Assembly (NCBI RefSeq): GCF_000328475.2
Contig: NC_026481.1
Location: forward strand, 248,001-312,000
Length of the DNA: 64,000 bases
Reading direction: 5' to 3'
Source: Mycosarcoma maydis
Taxonomy: Eukaryota; Basidiomycota; Ustilaginomycetes; Ustilaginales
Position numbers and translations under genes: made by a program
Notes under the pieces: generated by a model
Told to the model about the DNA's origin: nothing
Database searches by the model: none
Seen by the model: only the letters and a program-made list of their open reading frames with translations
In this document: in pieces, positions 56,071 through 64,000 of the stretch
Position numbering within the stretch: position 1 is the stretch's first letter
Layout: the number at the start of each line of letters is the position of its first letter

Positions 56071-59000
56071 CTACTTTGGCTGCGAAGCAACCCACTTCCT
56101 AGCATTCTCAAACATTCTGAACCACGGACCTTTGCCTTGCCAACCTTTCTCGCCGCGAGCATATGCGTGCTGCGGTGCCCAGCTCATGCTCGACAATGCC
56201 ACACCACGTTCTGGGTGAGGCATCAGTGCCAGCACTCGACCGTGGTTCGCCGTGATCGCGGTGACACCTTCGGGAGATCCATTGGGGTTGATGGGGTACC
56301 GCTCGTCGACGTACTGCATAGCGATTTGACCTTGAGCCTTGCACGCTTCCAGATCGCCTTGGTTGCGGAAGTGCGCACGGCCTTCTCCGTGCGCAATCAC
56401 AGCCGGAAGCACGGAACCGGCCATGTCGGCCAAGAAGATCGACTGCGCACCACCCACCTTGGTGATCTGGACCGTCGACAGTCGTCCTTCGAATCGGCCT
56501 GATTCGTTGCGCTTGAACAGAGGCCACTTGTCGGCTCCAGGAATCAAGCCTGCAACACCGAGTTGCGAAAGCAACTGGCATCCGTTGCACACTCCCAAAG
56601 CGAAAGTGTCGGAGCGCTTCTGCAAAAACTCAACAAACTGCGCTTTCACGTTAGGATTCAGCAGGATAGACTTGGCCCATCCACTACCTGCTCCCAAGAC
56701 GTCGCCGAACGAGAAGCCTCCGCAGGCGGCAAGACCGACAAACCGATCCAGCGTGATGCGACCTTCTACAAGGTCCGACATGTGGACGTCGACAGCGCAG
56801 AATCCTGCACGGCTGAAAGCCCACGCCATCTCGATCTGTCCGTTGACACCTTGCTCACGCAAGATAGCAACTTTGGGTCGCACATCCAGCGCCGCTTGAA
56901 CCACCGAGCTGCCAAGAACGTCTTCGCGCGGATTGTAAGTCAGCTCGTATCGCAGAGCAGCAACTGAGCTAGGCTCATCGCTAATCAGGCCGAACTCAGT
57001 AGCTGCACTTTCAGGGTTGTCTCGCAAACTCTGCATGCGGAACGACGTCTCAGCCCATGCCTTTTGGAGTGTCGCTCGTGTCGACGAGAGCAACGGCTGC
57101 GATCGTGCCACCACCTTGATCTCCTGCGAGTCCCGAGTGACACGTCCAACAACGTGAAGCTGGTTCGAGGGGACACCGGCCGCAGTGAGAACCGCCGAGA
57201 CCGCCTTGACATCGCCCGACTTGACCTGCATAACAGCACCCAGCTCTTCGTTGAACAGAGCAGCCACCGGGTCGCGCAACTCGGCATCAAGCGCATCCAC
57301 AAATACCTCGGCACCGCAATGGCCTGCAAAGCACATTTCCAGAATGGCCGTCACTAAACCACCATCAGAACGATCGTGGTAGGCGAGCACCAGACTGCCC
57401 TCGTCGCGTTTCTGAACGCGAAGCTGCTTGAGCGTGTAGCAAGCTTCAAAGAACGCCTTGATAACTGCAGCGTCCTCAACGTCAGGTGCTTCGTGGCCCA
57501 GCTGACGGAAGACCTGGGCGAGACACGATCCACCCAGACGCTGCTTTCCGCCAGCAAGGTCGACAAAGAGTAGCACCGTATCGTCCACATCGGTGCGAAG
57601 TTCGGGCGTCCAGGTGCGCGTGATGTCGTCTACGGGACCGAAAGCGGTCACGGTGAGCGAGAGCGGTGCCGTCACTTGGCGTTTCTCACCCTCGGCCGAC
57701 TCCCAAGCCATCTTCATCGACATGGAGTCCTTACCGACAGGAATCGCAAGCCCCAGCTTGGGACACAAGTCGAGTCCGATCGCCTGCACGGCTTCGTAAA
57801 GGCGCGCACCTTCATCCGAGTGGCTTGCGGCGCACATCCAGTTGGCGGAAAGCTTGATGCGTTCCAGACTCTCGATGCTGGCAGCGGCGATGTTGGTGAG
57901 CGATTCGGCTACGGCCATACGAGCCGAAGCAGCGGCACTGATCAGAGCAAGTGGCGTACGCTCGCCCGACGCAACCGCTTCACCGGTGACACTCTCGTCA
58001 AATCCGTACGAAGTACGTGTCACAGCGACATCGGCAACAGGCACCTGGTATGGACCGACCATCTGGTCGCGCGCCACGAGACCTGTGATGCTTCGGTCGC
58101 CGATGGTGATCAAAAAGCTTTTCGAGGCGACTGTGGGGAGATGGAGCACGCGGTCGACGGCCTCGGCGAACATCTTGACGGGGTCATTCTTGTGCTCAGG
58201 CAGATACGACGTGAGCGTCGAATCGAATGGAATACGGAGAGGCTTGGAGCTCTGCGCCTGACGTGCGATCTTGGGCGGCTTGCCAAAGAGGATGGGCATG
58301 GGAAGGTGGATGGGTGTGCCGCCGAGCAGACGATCGGTGACGACGAGTTCCTGCTCGACCGTGGCGCGACCAACGACCGAGTAAGGACATCGCTCTCGTT
58401 TGGCAATAGCCTCGAAGCGAGGCAGATCCTCTTGACTGACAGCAAGGACGTATCGCTCCTGCGACTCGTTACACCAGATCTCCATGGGGCTCATGGACGG
58501 GTCGTCGACAAGCACATCGCGGATCTCAAAGCGAGCACCCAGACCTGCGTCGTGGACCAGCTCGGGCAGCGCATTGCTAAGACCACCAGCACCGACATCG
58601 TGAATCGACTGGATCGGGTTGCCTTGGCCGACACGGCCTTCAATAATACCAGGAGCATCGCTGAGCGCAGTGCAAGCATCAATGACCTGCTGGCAGCGTC
58701 TCTGCATCTCGGGGTTGTCACGCTGCACAGAGGCAAAGTCGAGCGCAGCACGCGACGAGCTGCCACTGGCCATCGAAGAGGCTGCGCCTCCACCAAGCCC
58801 GATGAGCATACCGGGACCACCGAGTACGATGATGGCGGCATCGGGCGTGATCTTGGATTTGAGCGCATTCTTGGGTCGTACGTTGCCGAGACCGCCAGCC
58901 AGCATGATAGGCTTGTGGTAGCCTCGCACCTCGCTCTCGCTCTCCGAGATAGGGATGCGTTCGGACCAGGTTCGCCAGAAACCGCTGAGACCAGGACGGC

Positions 59001-60279
59001 CAAACTCGTTGTTGAAAGCAGAGCTGCCGAGTGGACCGTCGATCATAATGTCGTAGGCGCTGGAAATGTGCGAAGGCTTGCCAAAGTCTTCCTCCCAAGG
59101 CTGACGACCGTCGCCTTCAAGCAAAAGGTTGCTGGTCATGAATCCGACCAGACCGGCTTTAGGCTTGGAACCGCGTCCGACAGCACCTTCGTCACGGATC
59201 TCTCCACCGGAACCAGTGGCTGCACCGGGGTACGGGGAAACAGCGGTGGGATGGTTGTGGGTCTCAACCTTGGCGAGGAAAGGCATGGGCTCCTTGACAC
59301 CCTGATAGACAGCCAGATCACCAGCGGGGGAGGGAGCGAAACGCGTGGCTTCGTAGCCTTCGATGACGGCGGCATTGTCCGAGTAGGCGCTGATGGTGTG
59401 CTGCGGGTGTAGCTTGTGAGTATTGCGAATCATGCCGAAGAGGGTGTTGGGCATGTTCTTGCCGTCGATGGTCCAGTCTGCGTTGAAAATCTTGTGACGG
59501 CAGTGCTCCGAGTTTACCTGAGCAAACATGAAGAGTTCGACATCGGTGGGATTGCGACGAAGAGCGTCGGAGCCATCCCCTTTGCCAGCGATAAAAGCAT
59601 CGACAAGGTAGTCGATCTCGTCGTTGGCGAGCGCAAGACCGAGCTTCTCATTGGCATCGACGAGACGCTGCTTAGCGACGGTACGGTCCGAGGTGCCGTC
59701 TGCACCGAGAAGGTCAACGTGAGTGAGCGCACCGGGTTGCGCCTTGTGGAAGAGCGCATCAGCGGTGGGAGGCACGACCGAGATGAACTGAGTCATGCGG
59801 TCGTGGAGTAGGTCGCGCACCTGCGCAATGTCAACGGCCTCAAGGGTCGTAGCAGCGGCAGGTTCCAACACATAGGCAACACCGCGCTCGATGCGATCAA
59901 CATAGTCCTTGAGCGTGCACATGCGAGCGATGTCGGTGGCTTTGCTCGACCAGGGCGAGATACTTCCAGGTCGAGGCAGCACAAAGAGGACGGTCTGCTG
60001 GGCAGAGGCGGCACCAGCAGCAAGGATCTTGTCCACGGCAGAGCGAGTTTGGGCGAATTCGACATTGTCGCCATAGACAAGAAGGCTGTCGAGAATGTTG
60101 CGTTGAGGACTATTGACATCAGCGAGAACAGCGTTGGCCTGATCCGAGGTAGAGTTGACAAAGTGGACGTAGACAGCATCAATGGAAGCGAGCTTGCCGC
60201 CTAGCTTTGCGTTGGCCCTCTCCAAGAGCTGGGTGCGCTTGGAGGGATGGAGGAGCGAAGAGCCGATCAAAGACAGCAT
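56071..60279 (-). CDS. ADE6: Phosphoribosylformylglycinamidine synthase (FGAM synthase)
   Basis: Fourth step of de novo purine synthesis: converts FGAR, glutamine and ATP to FGAM. The 1,402-residue product is the large single-chain form: an N-terminal PurS-like region (1-160), a linker, two AIR-synthase-type ATP-binding halves (with '[14 protein letters not shown]' and '[34 protein letters not shown]') and a C-terminal class I glutamine amidotransferase domain. That domain contains the nucleophile motif GVCNGCQ (first Cys is residue 1231) and a His-Glu pair near the end ('MPHPERG'). Length and order match eukaryotic enzymes. Cytosolic. No intron is needed. It shares 876 bp of upstream DNA with CWC24. 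Confidence 0.97.
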   Translation of the reverse strand: MLSLIGSSLLHPSKRTQLLERANAKLGGKLASIDAVYVHFVNSTSDQANAVLADVNSPQRNILDSLLVYGDNVEFAQTRSAVDKILAAGAASAQQTVLFVLPRPGSISPWSSKATDIARMCTLKDYVDRIERGVAYVLEPAAATTLEAVDIAQVRDLLHDRMTQFISVVPPTADALFHKAQPGALTHVDLLGADGTSDRTVAKQRLVDANEKLGLALANDEIDYLVDAFIAGKGDGSDALRRNPTDVELFMFAQVNSEHCRHKIFNADWTIDGKNMPNTLFGMIRNTHKLHPQHTISAYSDNAAVIEGYEATRFAPSPAGDLAVYQGVKEPMPFLAKVETHNHPTAVSPYPGAATGSGGEIRDEGAVGRGSKPKAGLVGFMTSNLLLEGDGRQPWEEDFGKPSHISSAYDIMIDGPLGSSAFNNEFGRPGLSGFWRTWSERIPISESESEVRGYHKPIMLAGGLGNVRPKNALKSKITPDAAIIVLGGPGMLIGLGGGAASSMASGSSSRAALDFASVQRDNPEMQRRCQQVIDACTALSDAPGIIEGRVGQGNPIQSIHDVGAGGLSNALPELVHDAGLGARFEIRDVLVDDPSMSPMEIWCNESQERYVLAVSQEDLPRFEAIAKRERCPYSVVGRATVEQELVVTDRLLGGTPIHLPMPILFGKPPKIARQAQSSKPLRIPFDSTLTSYLPEHKNDPVKMFAEAVDRVLHLPTVASKSFLITIGDRSITGLVARDQMVGPYQVPVADVAVTRTSYGFDESVTGEAVASGERTPLALISAAASARMAVAESLTNIAAASIESLERIKLSANWMCAASHSDEGARLYEAVQAIGLDLCPKLGLAIPVGKDSMSMKMAWESAEGEKRQVTAPLSLTVTAFGPVDDITRTWTPELRTDVDDTVLLFVDLAGGKQRLGGSCLAQVFRQLGHEAPDVEDAAVIKAFFEACYTLKQLRVQKRDEGSLVLAYHDRSDGGLVTAILEMCFAGHCGAEVFVDALDAELRDPVAALFNEELGAVMQVKSGDVKAVSAVLTAAGVPSNQLHVVGRVTRDSQEIKVVARSQPLLSSTRATLQKAWAETSFRMQSLRDNPESAATEFGLISDEPSSVAALRYELTYNPREDVLGSSVVQAALDVRPKVAILREQGVNGQIEMAWAFSRAGFCAVDVHMSDLVEGRITLDRFVGLAACGGFSFGDVLGAGSGWAKSILLNPNVKAQFVEFLQKRSDTFALGVCNGCQLLSQLGVAGLIPGADKWPLFKRNESGRFEGRLSTVQITKVGGAQSIFLADMAGSVLPAVIAHGEGRAHFRNQGDLEACKAQGQIAMQYVDERYPINPNGSPEGVTAITANHGRVLALMPHPERGVALSSMSWAPQHAYARGEKGWQGKGPWFRMFENARKWVASQPK

Positions 60280-61155
60280 CTTGCGATCCAGGAACTAAGT
60301 AAAAGAAGGACCAAGGAAGAGGTGTGTGCAAGGATCACAGCCAATGAGCACTGGCAGAATGGATAGGTACGAGAACGAAGAAAGAGACGACTTGCGTCCT
60401 CCAAGCAAAGCAAGGACAACCAAGGTAAAAAGAGGTCAGACGCCGAGCCACCAAGCAGCAAGCGAACCACGAAAGCTGCCGTGCGTGGAAGGATTAACGG
60501 ATTCTCACGATGTTGGTCGTCGTAATCGACAAGTATGAGATTGATCGACGAGCAGCAGACCGGAAGGGGGAGAATTCAGGCTGCTACTGACGATTGAGTT
60601 GGAACGGTGCAGAAGGGGTGACTGCCCTCCTAACAAATCGAGAAGCAAGAAGCGAACAGACACCATCATCCATTTGTCATTGCCATCCACGATTTCTTGT
60701 CCAACCGTCAACGCCGTTTCAGGTAGGACGAGAGAATTGTGAATCGCGAATGAGAAGAAATTCTTCGTAATTTGATATTTGCGATTTGAGACTATTTGAG
60801 ATTTGTGATTTTTGTGATTATTTTTGTGAATCACGATGGCATCGCGAGTCACGCACGAGTCACGAGTCAGCTCAAGAATTTCATTTGGTTTCTGATTTTC
60901 TAAATTTTTTTCTTTTCTTTTTCTTTCCCTTTCTCGACTCACGATTTCAAGCAGGGTCTGTGCAATTCTGGAGCCTCTCGCACGAAACAATCGCGAATAA
61001 CTCCACTTGGCTGAGCACTAAACTCCGAGTGCCGAGGAAATTCTCCCAGGCCCTTGATGAACAGGTGTCCTTAGAATCAGCTTACTTGCGGCCCCGCCAC
61101 CACTCATCACGCAACCATATACCCCACTGGCCCTGGGAGCATCTAAAAGACCAAC
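60280..61155. other. Shared upstream region of ADE6 (-) and CWC24 (+)
   Basis: No gene. AT-rich tract with TTTGTGATT/GTGAATCACGA elements at about 60735-60840 and a T-rich tract at about 60898-60930. Confidence 0.55.
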
Positions 61156-62223
61156 ATGGACGGAGCGACAGAGTCCGGCGCAGCATCGTCACCTGTCGTC
61201 GTCTTTAAGCGAAAGCGAGGACGTGCTTCTCAAGGCACGTCGTCCACCTTGACGAATGTCGCTACCAGCAGTCAAGCAGGACCATCGGGAGCATCACGCG
61301 CTCACTCCGACAGTGGATCGTCCAGGAGCGATTCCGAATCTGGCTCTACTGTAGTGATAAAGAAGAAACGAAGGTCGGCGAACCCGCTTGTACAATCGAC
61401 GGGACGAGTGTATCGCAAACTCAAGCTCAGCGGCTCGCTCGACGGCGAGAAGGAAAACTCGGTTGATGCGGACGAGTCAGGTGATGCTGGCTTGACGAGC
61501 AGCAGCATCGCCTCTTCTTCACTTCAGAAGATGCGAGAAGATGCTACACGGAACAGTGATTGGGATCTGGATACGGCTGGTACGTTGAAAGAGACCGGTG
61601 TCACGAGCAACTCTGACGGGCTGTATCGTGGGGCTAAATCGTACGCCTCGTTTACGCGCACACGCGACGATGGATGTTCGAGCAAGATGCGTTCACGCGG
61701 ACCGATTCGTCAGACGACCACTGTACGAACGACGTCACTGATCGACTACCAACCAGATGTCTGCAAAGACTACAAGGAAACCGGCTACTGTGGATTCGGC
61801 GACACATGCAAATTCCTACATGACAGATCCGACTACCTCGCCGGATGGCAACTCGACGTCCTCCCCAACTCTTCCTCTCGAACCAGGGAAAACATGCTCT
61901 CCGATCCCGAAGACAGCGATACCGAAGACGATATACCGTTCGCTTGCTTGATCTGTCGAAAAGCGTTCACCGATCCCGTCGTCACACGCTGCGCTCACTA
62001 CTTTTGCTCGTCTTGCGCCATCAAACGTTTCGCCAAGAATAGCAAGTGCTTCGCTTGCGGTCAGCAGACAGGCGGCCTCTTCAACAGCGCCAAAAAGGTG
62101 CTCGAAAGAATGGACAAGCTAAAACAGCAAAAGGCGCAACTCAGAAGAGAAAAGCACGAGTGGCTCCAAGATCCACAGCCCACACACCAATTAGCAACCG
62201 CCGGTGATAGCGATGTCGATTAG
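61156..62223 (+). CDS. CWC24: Pre-mRNA splicing factor Cwc24 (RNF113-like): CCCH zinc finger plus RING
   Basis: Spliceosome-associated protein acting around the first catalytic step, at the 5' splice site. The 355-residue product has an N-terminal Ser/Lys-rich part with the family's short 'FKRKRGR' motif, then a CCCH zinc finger beginning at Cys203 (C-x8-C-x5-C-x3-H) preceded by 'YQPDVCKDYKETGYCGFGD', which is diagnostic of the family. A C3HC4 RING finger follows at about 264-303 (CLIC...CAHYFC..C......CFAC), then a Lys-rich helix. The combination and order are specific to Cwc24/RNF113. No intron is needed. The 3' end lies 200 bp from the convergent sid1-like gene. Confidence 0.94.
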   Translation: MDGATESGAASSPVVVFKRKRGRASQGTSSTLTNVATSSQAGPSGASRAHSDSGSSRSDSESGSTVVIKKKRRSANPLVQSTGRVYRKLKLSGSLDGEKENSVDADESGDAGLTSSSIASSSLQKMREDATRNSDWDLDTAGTLKETGVTSNSDGLYRGAKSYASFTRTRDDGCSSKMRSRGPIRQTTTVRTTSLIDYQPDVCKDYKETGYCGFGDTCKFLHDRSDYLAGWQLDVLPNSSSRTRENMLSDPEDSDTEDDIPFACLICRKAFTDPVVTRCAHYFCSSCAIKRFAKNSKCFACGQQTGGLFNSAKKVLERMDKLKQQKAQLRREKHEWLQDPQPTHQLATAGDSDVD

Positions 62224-62423
62224 CCAGTCACTCAAGCATTCGTGATTGCACTCAAATATTGCACCCAAGCATTGCACCGCTTTGTGCGTCACGCTGTGCG
62301 TCACGCGTGTTGATGAGAAAGGTTGAATTGCTAGAGCAGAGCAGTGTGCGTTTCTTCTGTATGTGACAGTAACGAGTGGTAGGTATCGTACATAGAATTG
62401 GATGAACATTTTCTTGGGCTTGT

Positions 62424-64000
62424 TTAAGAAGTGGCGTCGAGATGAAGCCCGCTCAAAGCGGCCAATTTGTCATTGACTACTTGAGCTGCCTGACGAGCTT
62501 TTGTCTGTGTGACGCTGACTGTGGGCGAAGTCTTTGCGGCGGAAGCGACGGTGGAGGCTGCTGGTTGCGTTGCTGCACTTGATGCGGTTCCTCTCCTCGT
62601 CCTGGGCAACCTCTGCAAGAGGCTCGTTGTCAACTCACCAGCTCGGTGCGCAACGATGCTCAACAGACTGTCCGACAAGCCGTGCGTTGCCTCGTTGCCG
62701 CCCAACACGTAGAGCGAGGCTTCGGGTAGGTTCTCGGTCGAATTTTCGCTAGCCAGCGTTTGCTGGGAAGAAGTCGACGAAGCATCGCTTCCTGATCCCG
62801 GCGAAGATTTGCCACTACGAACTGCATCGGATTGCATAGCGCTAGCGGGAACCAGACGATAGTCCCTCGTGATACCGCGCAGCATCTCGCGTCGACGTTC
62901 GATCACTTCTTCATCTTCGACATCGATCGACTTGGACACCTCGTCTTCCTCGGCAATCGTGTCGCGTGACATCCATTCCGCGTCCAGCGCAGGGTAGAAT
63001 GGCTTCAACTGCTCCAGGAACCGCATCTTGGAAGGACTCCTGATGAAACCGGTGCCGAGGAAGACGGCGTCAAAGCGAATTGTCTCGAGCTTTGCGTTGC
63101 GCAGATTGTCGCGCATCGTCAACTGGATACCATCGTCAAGCGGCGTAACCTCGACGACCTCGGTGCAACGTCGCATCTCCATTCGACCAGCTTGCTTCTC
63201 AGTAGGGTCCTGGAGCTCCTCGGGCAGCTGCACTTCGTACTTGTCGTACATGGCATCGTGCAGTTCGTTGAGCAAGTCGGTTCGAACCACCGAGTAGTTG
63301 GTGCGCTTAAACTCTTGCAGCCACTTGCGACGTTGCGTTTCGCTGGCCTGCCAAAACTCGTCGGTACGTTCCGGATCGAACGCCGCCGAGTTGACAAAGC
63401 CCGTGTCGTCCGAGGGCACCAGGGCTGAAGCGCGGAAGATCATGGTGACAATCGCCGAGGGGAAGCGAGAGTGGAGGTTCATGAACATCTCGGTCGACGA
63501 CTGTCCCGCACCGATAACCGCGAGGCGCAGTCGAGAAGAGTCATCTAGCTGTGCAGCTGCATCGGGATGACGCAGCGAGGCAGCCTTGTGCAGTTCGGGC
63601 TCGAGCTTGAGCATGGATGGAATGTAGAAGCCAGAATGGACGAGGCGCGGGATCGAGTGAGGAGCGCGCTGCTGCTCATCCCAGGCAGCCTGGAACGCGG
63701 GAGGCAGTTTGGGAACTCCACCCACGGCGACCGAGAGGTTGCGGGCGTATCGGTTGACAATGTGACCGGTCGATTCGTCGCGGATGCGAACTTGGTACAG
63801 GCACAGAGAGTCGGCTTCTTGGGCGCTGGCGGGACGCACAGCGACAGTGTCCTGCTTTGCGTCCGGGGAAGCCGAGGCGAGAGCGAGGGGCTCGATGGAG
63901 ATGACGTCCTGGCCATACGAGACGGCTTGGTTCATGCGTCGAGCGGCCCAAGCAAGGTAGGAGGTCCATTCGCGACGGCTGGGCACACCCTGCTCCTTGT
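62424..64000 (-). CDS. sid1: L-ornithine N5-monooxygenase, sid1/sidA-like (5' part beyond the window)
   Basis: First committed enzyme of hydroxamate siderophore synthesis: FAD- and NADPH-dependent N5-hydroxylation of L-ornithine. The frame is open to the right edge (last visible residues KEQGVPSRREW), so the N-terminus with the FAD-binding GxGxxN/P motif is not seen. About 525 codons are visible. Present are the 'VPSRREW..YLAWAA' block expected after the FAD site, the NADPH-binding motif GAGQSSTE (about 63488-63515), the 'F.NSAAFDPERTDEFW' substrate-side block, the ATGY-like 'FLGTGF', and the C-terminal 'LGGNEATHGLSDSLLSIVAHRAGE' block. A Ser-rich insertion precedes this last block. The GTG at 63984-63986 is an internal Val codon, not the start. 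In Ustilago maydis, sid1 is iron-repressed through the GATA factor Urbs1; the promoter here is outside the window. Confidence 0.9.
   Translation of the reverse strand, partial: KEQGVPSRREWTSYLAWAARRMNQAVSYGQDVISIEPLALASASPDAKQDTVAVRPASAQEADSLCLYQVRIRDESTGHIVNRYARNLSVAVGGVPKLPPAFQAAWDEQQRAPHSIPRLVHSGFYIPSMLKLEPELHKAASLRHPDAAAQLDDSSRLRLAVIGAGQSSTEMFMNLHSRFPSAIVTMIFRASALVPSDDTGFVNSAAFDPERTDEFWQASETQRRKWLQEFKRTNYSVVRTDLLNELHDAMYDKYEVQLPEELQDPTEKQAGRMEMRRCTEVVEVTPLDDGIQLTMRDNLRNAKLETIRFDAVFLGTGFIRSPSKMRFLEQLKPFYPALDAEWMSRDTIAEEDEVSKSIDVEDEEVIERRREMLRGITRDYRLVPASAMQSDAVRSGKSSPGSGSDASSTSSQQTLASENSTENLPEASLYVLGGNEATHGLSDSLLSIVAHRAGELTTSLLQRLPRTRRGTASSAATQPAASTVASAAKTSPTVSVTQTKARQAAQVVNDKLAALSGLHLDATS

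Noticed and set aside
57676..59412. Long open frame (578 codons) on the + strand
   Set aside because: Antisense to ADE6, which has full-length family motifs; the mirror frame has none.

Overview
The window is nuclear DNA of a basidiomycete fungus, most probably a smut of the Ustilaginaceae (Ustilago/Sporisorium/Pseudozyma group). The reasons are: long GC-rich genes with few and short introns bearing GTAAGT-type donors, proteins rich in Ala/Ser/Gln runs, a siderophore-type L-ornithine N5-monooxygenase (sid1-like), a small secreted Cys-rich protein, and intergenic DNA full of the short motif AATCGTG / CACGATT, which I associate with smut genomes. The species cannot be fixed from sequence alone.

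Layout: (1) 1-2029 has no gene I can support. 2030-3370 (+) is a GNAT acetyltransferase, followed by the split RPL39 gene (3883-5318, -), whose two tiny exons are separated by a 1,280-nt intron. (2) 6135-14613 holds a peroxisomal 2,4-dienoyl-CoA reductase (-, ends in SRL), Ku70 (-), an HSL-type esterase (+) and a GT90/Cap10-like glycosyltransferase (-). (3) 14614-18318 (-) is a large SH3+TBC Rab-GAP. It is followed by a 5-kb gene-free stretch (18319-23401) full of simple tandem repeats. (4) 23402-31642 holds cyclin H (CCL1, +) and a divergent pair of GT71 mannosyltransferase paralogues, the second of which has lost the DxD motif. (5) 33292-34068 (-) is a secreted protein made of seven four-cysteine modules, beside a 4.4-kb gene-free stretch. 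(6) 38491-64000 is dense housekeeping DNA: RFA1 (+), a small spliced unknown (-), a Nup98-Nup96 precursor (-), SNU23 (+), cytosolic isoleucyl-tRNA synthetase (-), a phosducin-like protein (+), FGAM synthase ADE6 (-), CWC24 (+), and the 3' part of a sid1-like gene running off the right edge (-).

Genes mostly alternate in strand. Convergent pairs are separated by 160-500 bp, except one of 1.65 kb. Most divergent pairs share 0.7-1.2 kb, and two are separated by 2.3 and 5.1 kb. Functional themes are DNA replication and repair (RFA1, Ku70), TFIIH (CCL1), splicing (SNU23, CWC24), translation (RPL39, ILS1), nuclear transport (Nup98-96), protein glycosylation in the secretory pathway (two GT71, one GT90) and iron acquisition (sid1). 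I see no CRISPR array, tRNA, rRNA or intact transposon. The points most worth a second look are the degenerate GT71 paralogue, the seven-module secreted protein, the long RPL39 intron, the dispersed AATCGTG family with its perfect ten-copy array, and an in-frame intron whose retention would add a hydrophobic segment.
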